Shown here in pieces: positions 56,820 through 64,000 of a DNA stretch of 64,000 bases (its first letter is position 1; the number at the start of each line of letters is the position of its first letter). Below the pieces are notes generated by a model. That model worked only from the letters and a program-made list of their open reading frames with translations. It was not told where the DNA came from and did not search any database. Source of the DNA: Planktothricoides sp. SR001 (GTDB lineage: Bacteria > Cyanobacteriota > Cyanobacteriia > Cyanobacteriales > Laspinemataceae); assembly GCF_001276715.1 (NCBI RefSeq), contig NZ_LIUQ01000012.1:27635-91634 (forward strand), written 5' to 3'. Made by a program: the position numbers and the translations under genes.

Positions 56820-56894
56820 TTAATCACGGGCTAACCACCAAATTAATGCCCCAGCAGCCCCAACAGCTAATGCGACGGGTGCTGCTAAGGCCAC
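56820..56894 (-). CDS. Possible 24-residue hydrophobic micropeptide
   Basis: A short frame from a GTG at 56892-56894: VALAAPVALAVGAAGALIWW then LARD. It would form one membrane helix with Gly/Ala-rich packing and a charged end. GCAGGAC lies about 9 bases before the GTG. It is 35 bases downstream of the AAA+ gene on the same strand. It is very short and could be chance, but helix-like composition and position make it worth listing. Confidence 0.35.
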   Translation of the reverse strand: MALAAPVALAVGAAGALIWWLARD

Positions 56895-56928
56895 GATATT
56901 TGTCCTGCAATGAAACCTAAGACAGCCT

Positions 56929-57963
56929 CTAAGTTGCTGATGCTAAGGGTTTAGATTCACTGGATGGTTGAGGTGGTAGCTCAACCTTCTCCGTGACAGG
57001 TGTTAATTTAAGTTCTTCCTTTTCAGCCGCTTTTTTGCCTGCAATTACTTCCTCCATAGCCTCTATAAAGTGAGACTGGGTAACGCGCTTCTCAATGTCT
57101 AGCTTTTCTTCACTTGCGGCACTTGCTACAGCATTCAAAACAGCTTTCTTAATATCCCTGCCTGAAATCTCATCAAACTGTGTAGCTAGTTGCGTAAAGT
57201 TTACTGATTCATCAACAGGCAGCTTATTAGGAATCTGAGCTTGCCAAATTTTAGCGCGTGCTTCTGCATCTGGTAAATCAAGCTGAATCTCGAAACGAAT
57301 CCGACTAACAAAAGCTGAATCATAGTTATGGACTAAATTGGTAGTTAAGCCAATAACACCCTTATAAGAAGAGAGTTGATCAAGCAAAATACTGCGAGCC
57401 GAATTAACGCCTGCATCGGCTGATTGACTCACTTGCTCTAGCCGTTTACCAAAATCCCTATCTGCTTCATTCCAAACTATAAATGCGTTATGGATTGTCG
57501 CAAAGGCAAAAATTTCCTGAGTGATTTGCTCAGTGACACCTACAAATTTAGATGCGGTTGAGGGAACTTCCAAAACCTTTAATCCTAACTTGTGGGCGAT
57601 CACTTCAAGCAGCATACTTTTTCCAGTGCCAGGAGGTCCATAGCAATTGATTGAGAGTGCAACATCTGTGGGATGTTTTTCACCCATTCCCCAAATACTG
57701 TAAATTAGATCGTGATGTGTAATCTCTGCCACGATTCTCTTAACTTGAAGTTGAGCTTTTTCTGTGGGAAAGATAAAATTATCTAGGGAATATTTTGGCT
57801 TTCTCAAGCAAGCTGTTAGATCGATCGGTGGCTCTGAAGATTTATTAAGAGTTTCAGGCTCTTTTTCCTCGTCGGCTGGGCTAACATGGCTTTTCCCATT
57901 AAGAGCATGAAGTGCAGCAGTAGCCTGCAAAAATCTGTTGAATTTGTCATCAGGTCTTGGCAT
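56929..57963 (-). CDS. AAA+ ATPase with atypical Walker B (NEAD)
   Basis: A 344-residue protein. After a disordered N-terminus, the AAA+ core starts near residue 60. It has Walker A GPPGTGKS at 109-116, then FIVWNEADRDFGKRLEQ at 161-177, sensor-1-like GLTTNLV near 205-211 and an arginine-finger region FVSRIRFEIQLDLPD, followed by a small helical lid domain to about 300. The Walker B Asp that binds magnesium is Asn (NEAD), while the catalytic Glu remains. The C-terminus is Lys/Glu/Pro-rich. It ends a minus-strand set of three genes (58990 to 56929). A role in remodelling the small proteins nearby is inference. Confidence 0.78.
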   Translation of the reverse strand: MPRPDDKFNRFLQATAALHALNGKSHVSPADEEKEPETLNKSSEPPIDLTACLRKPKYSLDNFIFPTEKAQLQVKRIVAEITHHDLIYSIWGMGEKHPTDVALSINCYGPPGTGKSMLLEVIAHKLGLKVLEVPSTASKFVGVTEQITQEIFAFATIHNAFIVWNEADRDFGKRLEQVSQSADAGVNSARSILLDQLSSYKGVIGLTTNLVHNYDSAFVSRIRFEIQLDLPDAEARAKIWQAQIPNKLPVDESVNFTQLATQFDEISGRDIKKAVLNAVASAASEEKLDIEKRVTQSHFIEAMEEVIAGKKAAEKEELKLTPVTEKVELPPQPSSESKPLASAT

Positions 57964-58037
57964 AGTTTTTTGTTTTTAGGTAGTTTGGATAGTAGGAACA
58001 CAGCACTGCTATGTCCCTACTTTTTGGACAAATGGAA

Positions 58038-58607
58038 TTAATCAATTTGAATGATTAAGGCATCGAAAAATAGTTCTCGCTTCATCTTGGCGTAAGGATC
58101 TATCCGAGAATCCAAAGATTCTATGAAGGAACCAAAGGGGTTAAAGGAAAAAGAACTGGGTAACTGAGGGGGAGCAACAAACTTCTTGAATAGAGGCATA
58201 AAAATCGCCTCAGCATCGTTTTTCCATCGGCGGTATTCATTTCCCCTTAAATCATTGTCTAAGACGTAGATTAATTTCAGGTTGGATTCACGAACATTTG
58301 ATTTAATCTTCAAGTCTCGGTCATCAATTGTTGGAACTTGATATCCCAGAGAATCTTCATCTGTTGGATATAGCCAGACTGTAAGTTTTTGCCAATCCAG
58401 CTTAGGACTCTGCCGACTAGCAGCAAAGATAGGGCGAGCGATCGTATCATCCAAAAAGCCAAATACCGCGTCACTGAGAATGTTCTTACCATTTTGGCTT
58501 TGACCAGGAATACCAACGATTTCAATCCGGTTTAACTTGCTATCTGGGTGGTCTGATTCTAAGGTAACTTTCAGAAAAGTAGTCGGACTTTTACTGGTGC
58601 GTGGCAT
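58038..58607 (-). CDS. Hypothetical protein of the AAA+ module
   Basis: A 189-residue protein of mixed alpha/beta composition that I cannot assign. It has a KVTLESDHPDSKLNRIEIVGIPGQSQ start, an acidic IYVLDNDLRGNEYRRWKNDAEAIFMP centre and a Pro/Phe-rich SFSFNPFGSFIESLDSRIDPYAKM end. It lies 74 bases upstream of the AAA+ gene on the same strand, so it is probably its substrate, adaptor or partner. Confidence 0.6.
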   Translation of the reverse strand: MPRTSKSPTTFLKVTLESDHPDSKLNRIEIVGIPGQSQNGKNILSDAVFGFLDDTIARPIFAASRQSPKLDWQKLTVWLYPTDEDSLGYQVPTIDDRDLKIKSNVRESNLKLIYVLDNDLRGNEYRRWKNDAEAIFMPLFKKFVAPPQLPSSFSFNPFGSFIESLDSRIDPYAKMKRELFFDALIIQID

Positions 58608-58669
58608 AATTCTTTACTCCTTGTTTACAAGTAGATTTTGGTGAATTTGAGAAGACTGTTATTTAGCCT

Positions 58670-58990
58670 CTATCTAACTGATGCTTGCAATACGTCAGCC
58701 TGTTGTCGGCTTGGTTTAGTAACCCCAGAGGGAGCCCTTTCCAGCTTGCTAATTTTTGATCTTCCTTGTGCTTCACGAGGGTTCCAGATTTCCACAACTG
58801 CCTGACCATCAACCACATAGAACATGAAGTAAAGCAGGTAAGCGTATGCAAAGTAGGTCAATATCACAGACGTTATGAAAGCGATATAAGTTACTTCAAT
58901 TAAGAAGAGAATCCAGTCCATAAAAGCCTGAAAGATTGCGGCCACTAAGTTCTTTGCACTCTGCCATAATTTTTCCAGCCAGTTCCACAT
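58670..58990 (-). CDS. Small membrane protein of the AAA+ module
   Basis: A 106-residue protein. A basic amphipathic start (MWNWLEKLWQSAKNLVAAIF) is followed by two close hydrophobic helices (about 24-40 and 42-62, FITSVILTYFAYAYLLYFMFYVV) and a basic, soluble tail of about 40 residues. It is the first gene of the minus-strand module, 62 bases upstream of the 189-residue gene. It may anchor the complex to a membrane (inference). Confidence 0.6.
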   Translation of the reverse strand: MWNWLEKLWQSAKNLVAAIFQAFMDWILFLIEVTYIAFITSVILTYFAYAYLLYFMFYVVDGQAVVEIWNPREAQGRSKISKLERAPSGVTKPSRQQADVLQASVR

Positions 58991-59470
58991 AAAAAATGTC
59001 TCCTTTGACTTTCAGATTTTTTTTCAAGTATCGGTCATTTTCACCTAAATTTAGGCATCAAAACTACCCGTAATTACAGGAAAATGGTTGAGAGCAAAAA
59101 GCTCAAATTAGTTAGGCATTGTTTTTGCTACTAAGAGAGCGTTTTATTTGATGGCTCGATTATAGACTAATGATTTTTTTGGCGAAAGTTGAAAGTAATA
59201 AACTTATTTTTAACTTGATAAAGCTTAATTTATCAGCATTTTCAGCTTTTTGCTCTCATTCAACTTGAATGCAGTTGAATCTTGTAAATTTAGTCAAAAT
59301 CACGGAATCAAGCATCAACAATCCTTTCAAGCTTTTTTCTGACTTTCAACTTGAATTCAATTAACAAGCTGCTAGAAATTTAGTAACTTAGAGTTGTGAA
59401 GCAAAAAGGTCATTTATCCTTTGAGTTTCCCACTGATTTTTAATCTCTTTAAACATCTGGGAGAAAAAAT
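58991..59470. promoter_or_regulatory. Divergent regulatory region of the AAA+ module
   Basis: About 480 AT-rich bases between the divergent membrane-protein and glycine-zipper genes. It holds a 14-base inverted repeat with distant arms, GAGAGCAAAAAGCT (59090-59103) and AGCTTTTTGCTCTC (59244-59257), and a direct repeat TCAACTTGAAT at about 59260 and 59346, each followed by CAGTTGAA/TCAATTAA. These may be operator sites. No gene found. Confidence 0.5.
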
Positions 59471-59689
59471 ATGTACGACTATCAAATCAGTACACCCGGT
59501 CACACCCCGCATATTGAGACGACTCCAGAAGGAATGGCTGTCCAAGGAGCTTTTACTGTGCCAACAAAGCTGGGTCTGGTGATTGGAAGCGCTATTGGTG
59601 GTCCGGCTGGTGCCGCCGTTGGCGGTGCATTGGGAGCCGCAGTCGGCTTATGTATGGCGTGCCACGTTGCTTCTGGATTGCGTCACTAA
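59471..59689 (+). CDS. Glycine-zipper mini-protein
   Basis: A 72-residue protein. After a polar start (MYDYQISTPGHTPHIETTPE), residues 30-62 form a glycine-zipper: VIGSAIGGPAGAAVGGALGA then AVGLCMACHVAS. Gly-zippers pack in membranes, as in bacteriocins, pore peptides and outer-membrane anchors. It also shows CMACH, which fits the CxxCH haem motif, but without a signal peptide that is probably chance. It is divergent from the AAA+ module. GGGAG is placed well before the ATG. A bacteriocin- or toxin-like role is possible, not shown. Confidence 0.6.
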   Translation: MYDYQISTPGHTPHIETTPEGMAVQGAFTVPTKLGLVIGSAIGGPAGAAVGGALGAAVGLCMACHVASGLRH

Positions 59690-60038
59690 TCTGAACAGTC
59701 CCACTGTCGGACTTGATCGATCGCAAGGGTGTGTTATCCTCCTCTTGTATTAGAGAAGATGACACACTCTAATCCAGTCAATTACGGTGGTTTTCGATTA
59801 AATAAACCACAAATATTGCTAGGTTTGATCCAGGCTTGTAGGGGCGAAGCATTCCCGCAAGAGAAACCGGGTTTCTTGGTTCATACCGGGGCGTTCGCGC
59901 AGCGTGCCGGAGGCATATCTTTTAAAAGCCTACAAGAAACCCGGTTTCTGAAAACGTAAATTTTTTCCGGGAATGCTTCGCCCTCTGTAAAATATATACC
60001 AGATCGTAAACACCAAAAAATTAAGGAGTTTTATTGCT
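59690..60038. repeat. Intergenic repeats (GGGTTTC palindrome and GGGGCGAAGC families)
   Basis: A copy of TGTAGGGGCGAAGCATTCCC (59837), GAGAAACCGGGTTTCTT (59862), GCGTTCGCGCAGCGTGCCGGAGGCA (59891), AAGAAACCCGGTTTCT (59934) and GGGAATGCTTCGCCCT (59970) nest inside one another, giving a large imperfect palindrome. There is no supported gene. Confidence 0.7.
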
Positions 60039-61016
60039 ATGAGTAATTCAGCTAAAGAAGGTAAGTGGCCAGCCTTTGCTGACGCTTTCCGAGAGTTTTA
60101 CACCAAGAAAAACTTTACCTCAGCTTATGAACTGGCGCAAATTAGTAATTTGGAAAATTATTATCTGACTAAAATGAAGAATAATCCTATCTTAAACCCA
60201 ACTGACGAAACTATTGAAAAATTAGCTCAAGCCTTTGCTGAAAAAAATAACACTAAGCTGGCAGATGAGACAAAAGACATCCGAGAGTTTTTTCAAGAAT
60301 GGAAAGAAAAAAAATCCGCTAAATCCCCTTCATCTTCAGAGATTCAAGCTTACGAGGCCAAGCTGATTGAAGTTGAAACCAATGATTTGTCCTATTTCCA
60401 AAAAAATATTTTACCGGAAATTATGGCTAAATTGGAAAATGTAGGCCAGGGTATGATTATTGTTAAATATGTGAAAAAAGGCAGTATTATCTTAGGTTTA
60501 GAAAGTTCTGATGAATCCTATCAGAGAATTAGAGACTGTTATCAAAGAGGCGAATTAAGCGAATTGTTGGGGGTGACGGTTGCGGATTTACAAGTCAAGC
60601 CAAGTTTAACCCAATGGTTTGACAATATTTTTCCCCCAGGGTGGCAATCGGTGCAACAATTGCTGACTCCCCAACAATTACGCCCCGCTTATTTTACTCA
60701 ACCAATCCAACGGGCTAAACGCATCGATTTACAAATTGATTTAATCACTCATACGGTGAATTTAGTCATCAGCTTAACCCGTGAAAATGCGGACAACGTT
60801 ATCGTTAATCTGAAAGTTTTTCCCACTTCAGAAAGTCCGACTTTACCCCCCAATCTCAAATTAATTCTTTTAACCGAAGGGGAAATCTTTAAAGAAGTGA
60901 CCAGCCGCAGTGCGGATCAATATATTCAGTATGAATTTGAGGCGGAACCGGGGGATGAGTTTGTGGTAAAATTGGCTTTGGGTGATGCGGAAATCACCGA
61001 AGATTTTGTGGTGTAA
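60039..61016 (+). CDS. Adaptor: helical/HTH-like N-terminus, effector-associated domain, DUF1822-like end
   Basis: A 325-residue protein. The N-terminal 75 residues look like a helix-turn-helix-type domain (FTSAYELAQISNLENYYLTKM). Residues about 110-185 read GQGMIIVKYVKKGSIILGLE then YQRIRDCYQRGELSELLGVTV, the pattern of small effector-associated/adaptor domains found with NLR-like proteins. The C-terminal 100 residues (IDLQIDLITHTVNLVISLTRE ... LPPNLKLILLTEGEIFKEV, AEPGDEFVVKLALGD then ITEDFVV) match the DUF1822 end. The CHAT-NB-ARC gene follows on the same strand after repeats. An adaptor role in a conflict system is inferred. Confidence 0.65.
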   Translation: MSNSAKEGKWPAFADAFREFYTKKNFTSAYELAQISNLENYYLTKMKNNPILNPTDETIEKLAQAFAEKNNTKLADETKDIREFFQEWKEKKSAKSPSSSEIQAYEAKLIEVETNDLSYFQKNILPEIMAKLENVGQGMIIVKYVKKGSIILGLESSDESYQRIRDCYQRGELSELLGVTVADLQVKPSLTQWFDNIFPPGWQSVQQLLTPQQLRPAYFTQPIQRAKRIDLQIDLITHTVNLVISLTRENADNVIVNLKVFPTSESPTLPPNLKLILLTEGEIFKEVTSRSADQYIQYEFEAEPGDEFVVKLALGDAEITEDFVV

Positions 61017-61033
61017 ACCAATGTAACATTATC

Positions 61034-61320
61034 TACAGCAATTTTTTCCGCGAGTAAACCACAAATACCTAGGGTCGAACCATGACCGCAGACAAATTAT
61101 TGCTGAAAATATTAAATGTACGGGCCCGCGCATTCCGTAGGGGCGAATGGCCATTCGCCCCTACAATATTTTAAGCATTGTAGGGGCGAAGCATTCCGGC
61201 AGTCCATTTAATATTTTCAGTATTGTAAGGGCGAAGCATTCCGGCAGTCCATTTAATATTTTCAGCAATAAATTATCTACCGGAATGCTTCGCCCCTACG
61301 GAATGTAAATATTTGTTACA
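61034..61320. repeat. GTAGGGGCGAAGCATTCCGGCAG repeats
   Basis: Four or more copies in both orientations between 61138 and 61300. The first 80 bases (61034-61112, GCAATTTTTTCCGCGAGTAAA ... ATTATTGCTGAAAATATT) nearly match 56217-56345, so the same repeat block borders both sides of the AAA+/adaptor region. Confidence 0.8.
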
Positions 61321-61370
61321 TATTTTTGCCTTGGTCAAGTCTATGGTATTATTGATAGGCAGATATTCTT

Positions 61371-64000
61371 ATGACACAAAAAGTTATGAGTCTCTTTCTG
61401 CTTAATTTTCAGGATGATTTAGGCCAAGGTTTTACCGTTAATCTGACAATTTGGCCTGATGATTCTCCCAATCGTAATATGATTGCTGGAGGGAATGGTA
61501 GGCTACCGCCCGCACCAGAAGATTTAATCAGACTTTATAAAGCATGGAAAGATGCTTATAAAAAGTATTTAAACAGTTATCATTACTATCTTAAAGTAGC
61601 TGGCCCTCCATCAACACATAATGACCCCGCCACTTTTGTCCTCAAGGGACACGATGTTATTACTAATCTTAATATCGAGCAAGCAGAGAACCAAAAACAA
61701 ATAGATTATAATGCTTGTGTATCCTGTGAAGATCAGTTAATTGAAAGATTTAATCAGTGGTTGAAATCACTGGAGTCTAAGGATTTAAAATCACCAGAAT
61801 CTCTGAGTATTGTAGAAAAGTTAAGGCATCATTTAGGTCAATCTAAAGATGCCGGTCATCGGATTTTGGTTCAGAGTAACGATCCAGATTTGCGAAAAAT
61901 GCCCTGGACGAAATGGAGTTTATTAAAAGATTTTTCGCGGACAGAAATTGGCTTAAGTCAGCATAATTTTGAGCAAAGAGATATTAAGGTTAATCGCCAA
62001 ATTAATCAGGTTAGAATATTGACAATTCTTGGGAAAGATGCCAATATTAAAGGCGAAATTGAGAAATTAGCTAAAAATAATAATATTGACATTAGAATTG
62101 TGACTAATTTAGCTGAATTAGATGAACCATTATGGAGAGAACCTTGGGATATTATCATTTTTAATGGTCATAGTAATTCTGAGCATGGTACAACCGGGGA
62201 ATTTTCCTTAAGTGAGACAGAAAAGTTAACCATTAGTAATCTTAGAGGTCATTTTAATCAAGCTATTGAACGGGGATTAAAATTAGTCATTTTTAATTCT
62301 TGTGATGGTTTGGGTTTAGCCCATCAATTAGGGGAAGGGGAAAAGTTATATTTATCCCAAGTTATTGTCATGCGCGAACTTTTACCCGCACCTGTAGCAC
62401 CGATATTTTTAGGATATTTATTTGAGGAATTTACCCAGGGAGTATCTTTGTATGAGGCGATGAGATTAACTAAGGAGAGATTACGTCCCTTAGAAAAAAC
62501 GCAATATCCGGGAATTAGTGCTTTACCAGTGATTTGTCAAAATCCGACGGAAAGTTCCTTGTTTTGGGGTGATTTTACTCCAGCAAAACCCACAGCTATT
62601 ATCCCAGAAAATCTCCCTAATTTAACCAAGATTAAATTTGTCGGTCGCGAAAATGATCTGATTAATTTACAGGAAAAATTACAGACAACAGACCAACCTT
62701 TGGCGATAACTGCTGTAGCGGGAATGTCAGGCATGGGGAAAACTGAATTAGCCAATCAATACGCTCATCAACATTTCAATGATTATCCGGGGGGAATCTG
62801 TTGGTTACTTGGACAGATGGGAAAGGGGAAAATTTCTTTATTGACCGAGTTATCGTTTTTTGTCCAAAATAAGTTTAATTTGATTTTACCTGATGATCTG
62901 GGTGGTGAGGAGAAAATTGTTGCCTATTGTTGGGAGCATTGGTCAGGGGAGGGAAATGTTTTAGTTATTCTTGATGATGTGAAAAATTATCAGGAAGTAG
63001 AGCCATTTTTACCCAGAAATAAGCGGTTTAAGATATTGTTAACGACGCAAATTGATTTTAGTAGTAATGCCGATGTAGAAACTTATCATTTAGAAAGGTT
63101 GAGTCGGGAAAAATCCCTGGAATTATTGGAGTCGTTTGTGGGTGAGGAAAGACTGGAAAAAAACCGGGATATTTTTACGCAACTGTGTGAATTTTTGGGG
63201 GATTTACCTTTAGGATTGGTTTTAGCCGGACAATATTTAAAAGAGTTACCGAAATTACCTGTAGTCAAGTATTGGGAAAATATCCAAGGGAAAAAAATCA
63301 CCCATGATTCTCTGAATCCGGGTAACAATGTCAGTCGGAGTGAACAAACTAGACGGGGGATTAGAGCAGCTTTTCAGTTGACTTGGGAACGCATTGGCGA
63401 AATTGAAGGAGTTCAGGAATTAGCAGTTTATTTTAGTTTATATGCTTTAGCGCCGATTCCTTGTGAGATTAATTGGGAGGAGGAAAACGCCGAAGAACTG
63501 GAAAGAGCTTTACAAACTTTGCGACAATGGCATATTCTGGAAGAACGGAGTGAGAATATTTACGAAATTCATGCTTTGATGCGACATTTTTTACAGGAAA
63601 AATTAACGGAGTTAGATCGGGGTCAGGAATTAAAACGACAGTTTGTAGGATTGATGTTAAATGTGGCGGAGAAAATTGATTATGCTTTAACGAATGAGAT
63701 CATTGCTCAGGTATCGCCTTATATCGAGCATATTACGGAAGTGGCGAGAAATTACCCAGATGATTTGCTAGGAGATTTTCGGGAGAGTTTAATTACCCCT
63801 TACGTTCGTTTAGGTAATTTTTATCAAGGTCAAAGTTTCTATGAACCCGCAGAATTTTGGCTTAAGCAAGGTTTAAGTTTAGCCGCAGCAAATTTTCCTG
63901 ACGATCATACTGATATTGCGACTTGTTGTAGCTATTTAGCGGGTCTGTACGAGTCTCAGGGAAGGTATGAGGACGCGAAACCGTTGTATTTAAGAGCGAT
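61371..64000 (+). CDS. CHAT protease / NB-ARC / TPR protein (partial, runs off right edge)
   Basis: At least 876 residues; the stop lies outside the window. The CHAT caspase-like domain has the His in IIIFNGHSNSEHG (His267) and the Cys in VIFNSCDGLGLAHQ (Cys311), both catalytic residues. The NB-ARC/STAND ATPase follows with P-loop GMSGMGKTELANQ (about 451-463) and Walker B NVLVILDDV, then winged-helix-like regions, and TPR repeats begin near 860 (LAGLYESQGRYEDAKPLYLRAI). Such proteins are NLR-like: the TPRs sense, NB-ARC oligomerises and CHAT cleaves proteins. The start is the ATG at 61371; ATG 61386 is possible. A role in immunity or programmed death is inferred from the family. Confidence 0.9.
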   Translation, partial: MTQKVMSLFLLNFQDDLGQGFTVNLTIWPDDSPNRNMIAGGNGRLPPAPEDLIRLYKAWKDAYKKYLNSYHYYLKVAGPPSTHNDPATFVLKGHDVITNLNIEQAENQKQIDYNACVSCEDQLIERFNQWLKSLESKDLKSPESLSIVEKLRHHLGQSKDAGHRILVQSNDPDLRKMPWTKWSLLKDFSRTEIGLSQHNFEQRDIKVNRQINQVRILTILGKDANIKGEIEKLAKNNNIDIRIVTNLAELDEPLWREPWDIIIFNGHSNSEHGTTGEFSLSETEKLTISNLRGHFNQAIERGLKLVIFNSCDGLGLAHQLGEGEKLYLSQVIVMRELLPAPVAPIFLGYLFEEFTQGVSLYEAMRLTKERLRPLEKTQYPGISALPVICQNPTESSLFWGDFTPAKPTAIIPENLPNLTKIKFVGRENDLINLQEKLQTTDQPLAITAVAGMSGMGKTELANQYAHQHFNDYPGGICWLLGQMGKGKISLLTELSFFVQNKFNLILPDDLGGEEKIVAYCWEHWSGEGNVLVILDDVKNYQEVEPFLPRNKRFKILLTTQIDFSSNADVETYHLERLSREKSLELLESFVGEERLEKNRDIFTQLCEFLGDLPLGLVLAGQYLKELPKLPVVKYWENIQGKKITHDSLNPGNNVSRSEQTRRGIRAAFQLTWERIGEIEGVQELAVYFSLYALAPIPCEINWEEENAEELERALQTLRQWHILEERSENIYEIHALMRHFLQEKLTELDRGQELKRQFVGLMLNVAEKIDYALTNEIIAQVSPYIEHITEVARNYPDDLLGDFRESLITPYVRLGNFYQGQSFYEPAEFWLKQGLSLAAANFPDDHTDIATCCSYLAGLYESQGRYEDAKPLYLRA

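Noticed and set aside
62537..63328. Two minus-strand frames of 72 and 80 residues
   Set aside because: Shadows of the CHAT-NB-ARC gene on the other strand.

Overview
The window comes from a cyanobacterium, most likely a filamentous Oscillatoriales-type genome. The evidence is the very frequent GCGATCGC (HIP1) octamer, a PetL cytochrome b6f subunit, glutamine riboswitches in front of glutamine-synthetase-inactivating-factor genes, and cyanobacterial families throughout (CHASE3 kinases, DUF1822, CHAT-NB-ARC-TPR, pentapeptide proteins). Gaps between genes are wide and filled with short palindromic repeats. I cannot name the genus. I saw no rRNA, tRNA, CRISPR array or intact insertion sequence.

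Layout. 0-12.8 kb: a partial CoA-transferase/GNAT fusion, a zinc-ribbon/coiled-coil/pentapeptide protein, a secreted NucA-type nuclease, a broken CatB-like acetyltransferase, then a group built around an OmpR/CHASE3 two-component system (9.36-11.56 kb). Two OB-fold secreted proteins and a small secreted peptide in this group share a GTCAT-N6-GTCAT promoter box, which suggests a local regulon. 13.4-20.8 kb: an ADP-ribosylglycohydrolase, then three same-strand genes encoding a giant tubulin-like GTPase with a zinc ribbon, a membrane-anchored von Willebrand A protein and a membrane-anchored periplasmic-binding-like sensor. 21-24.5 kb: a GIY-YIG protein and the remains of one or two hybrid histidine kinases. 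24.9-40.9 kb: mostly housekeeping genes (ABC-2 permease, LarE, AroB, PetL, epimerase, HemE, AroH, SppA, DMT exporter, LD-carboxypeptidase, HD phosphohydrolase, SmpB). 41-42.2 kb: two tandem gifB-like genes, each behind its own glutamine riboswitch, closed by a strong terminator. 42.6-56 kb: a lipoprotein, IspE, RsmA, a peptidoglycan-binding protein, an M16 protease pair, ClpP and an RNase II/R-family protein that seems to lack its catalytic aspartates.

56-64 kb is accessory DNA rich in repeats. It holds a minus-strand module (AAA+ ATPase with an atypical Walker B, an unknown 189-aa protein, a membrane protein and a possible 24-aa micropeptide), a divergent glycine-zipper mini-protein, and a probable conflict/defence pair: an adaptor with a DUF1822-like end followed by a CHAT-NB-ARC-TPR protein that runs off the right edge.

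The strongest leads for new biology are the shared promoter boxes of the OB-fold/two-component group, the tubulin/vWA/receptor cluster, the duplicated riboswitch-gifB unit, and the AAA+/glycine-zipper module.
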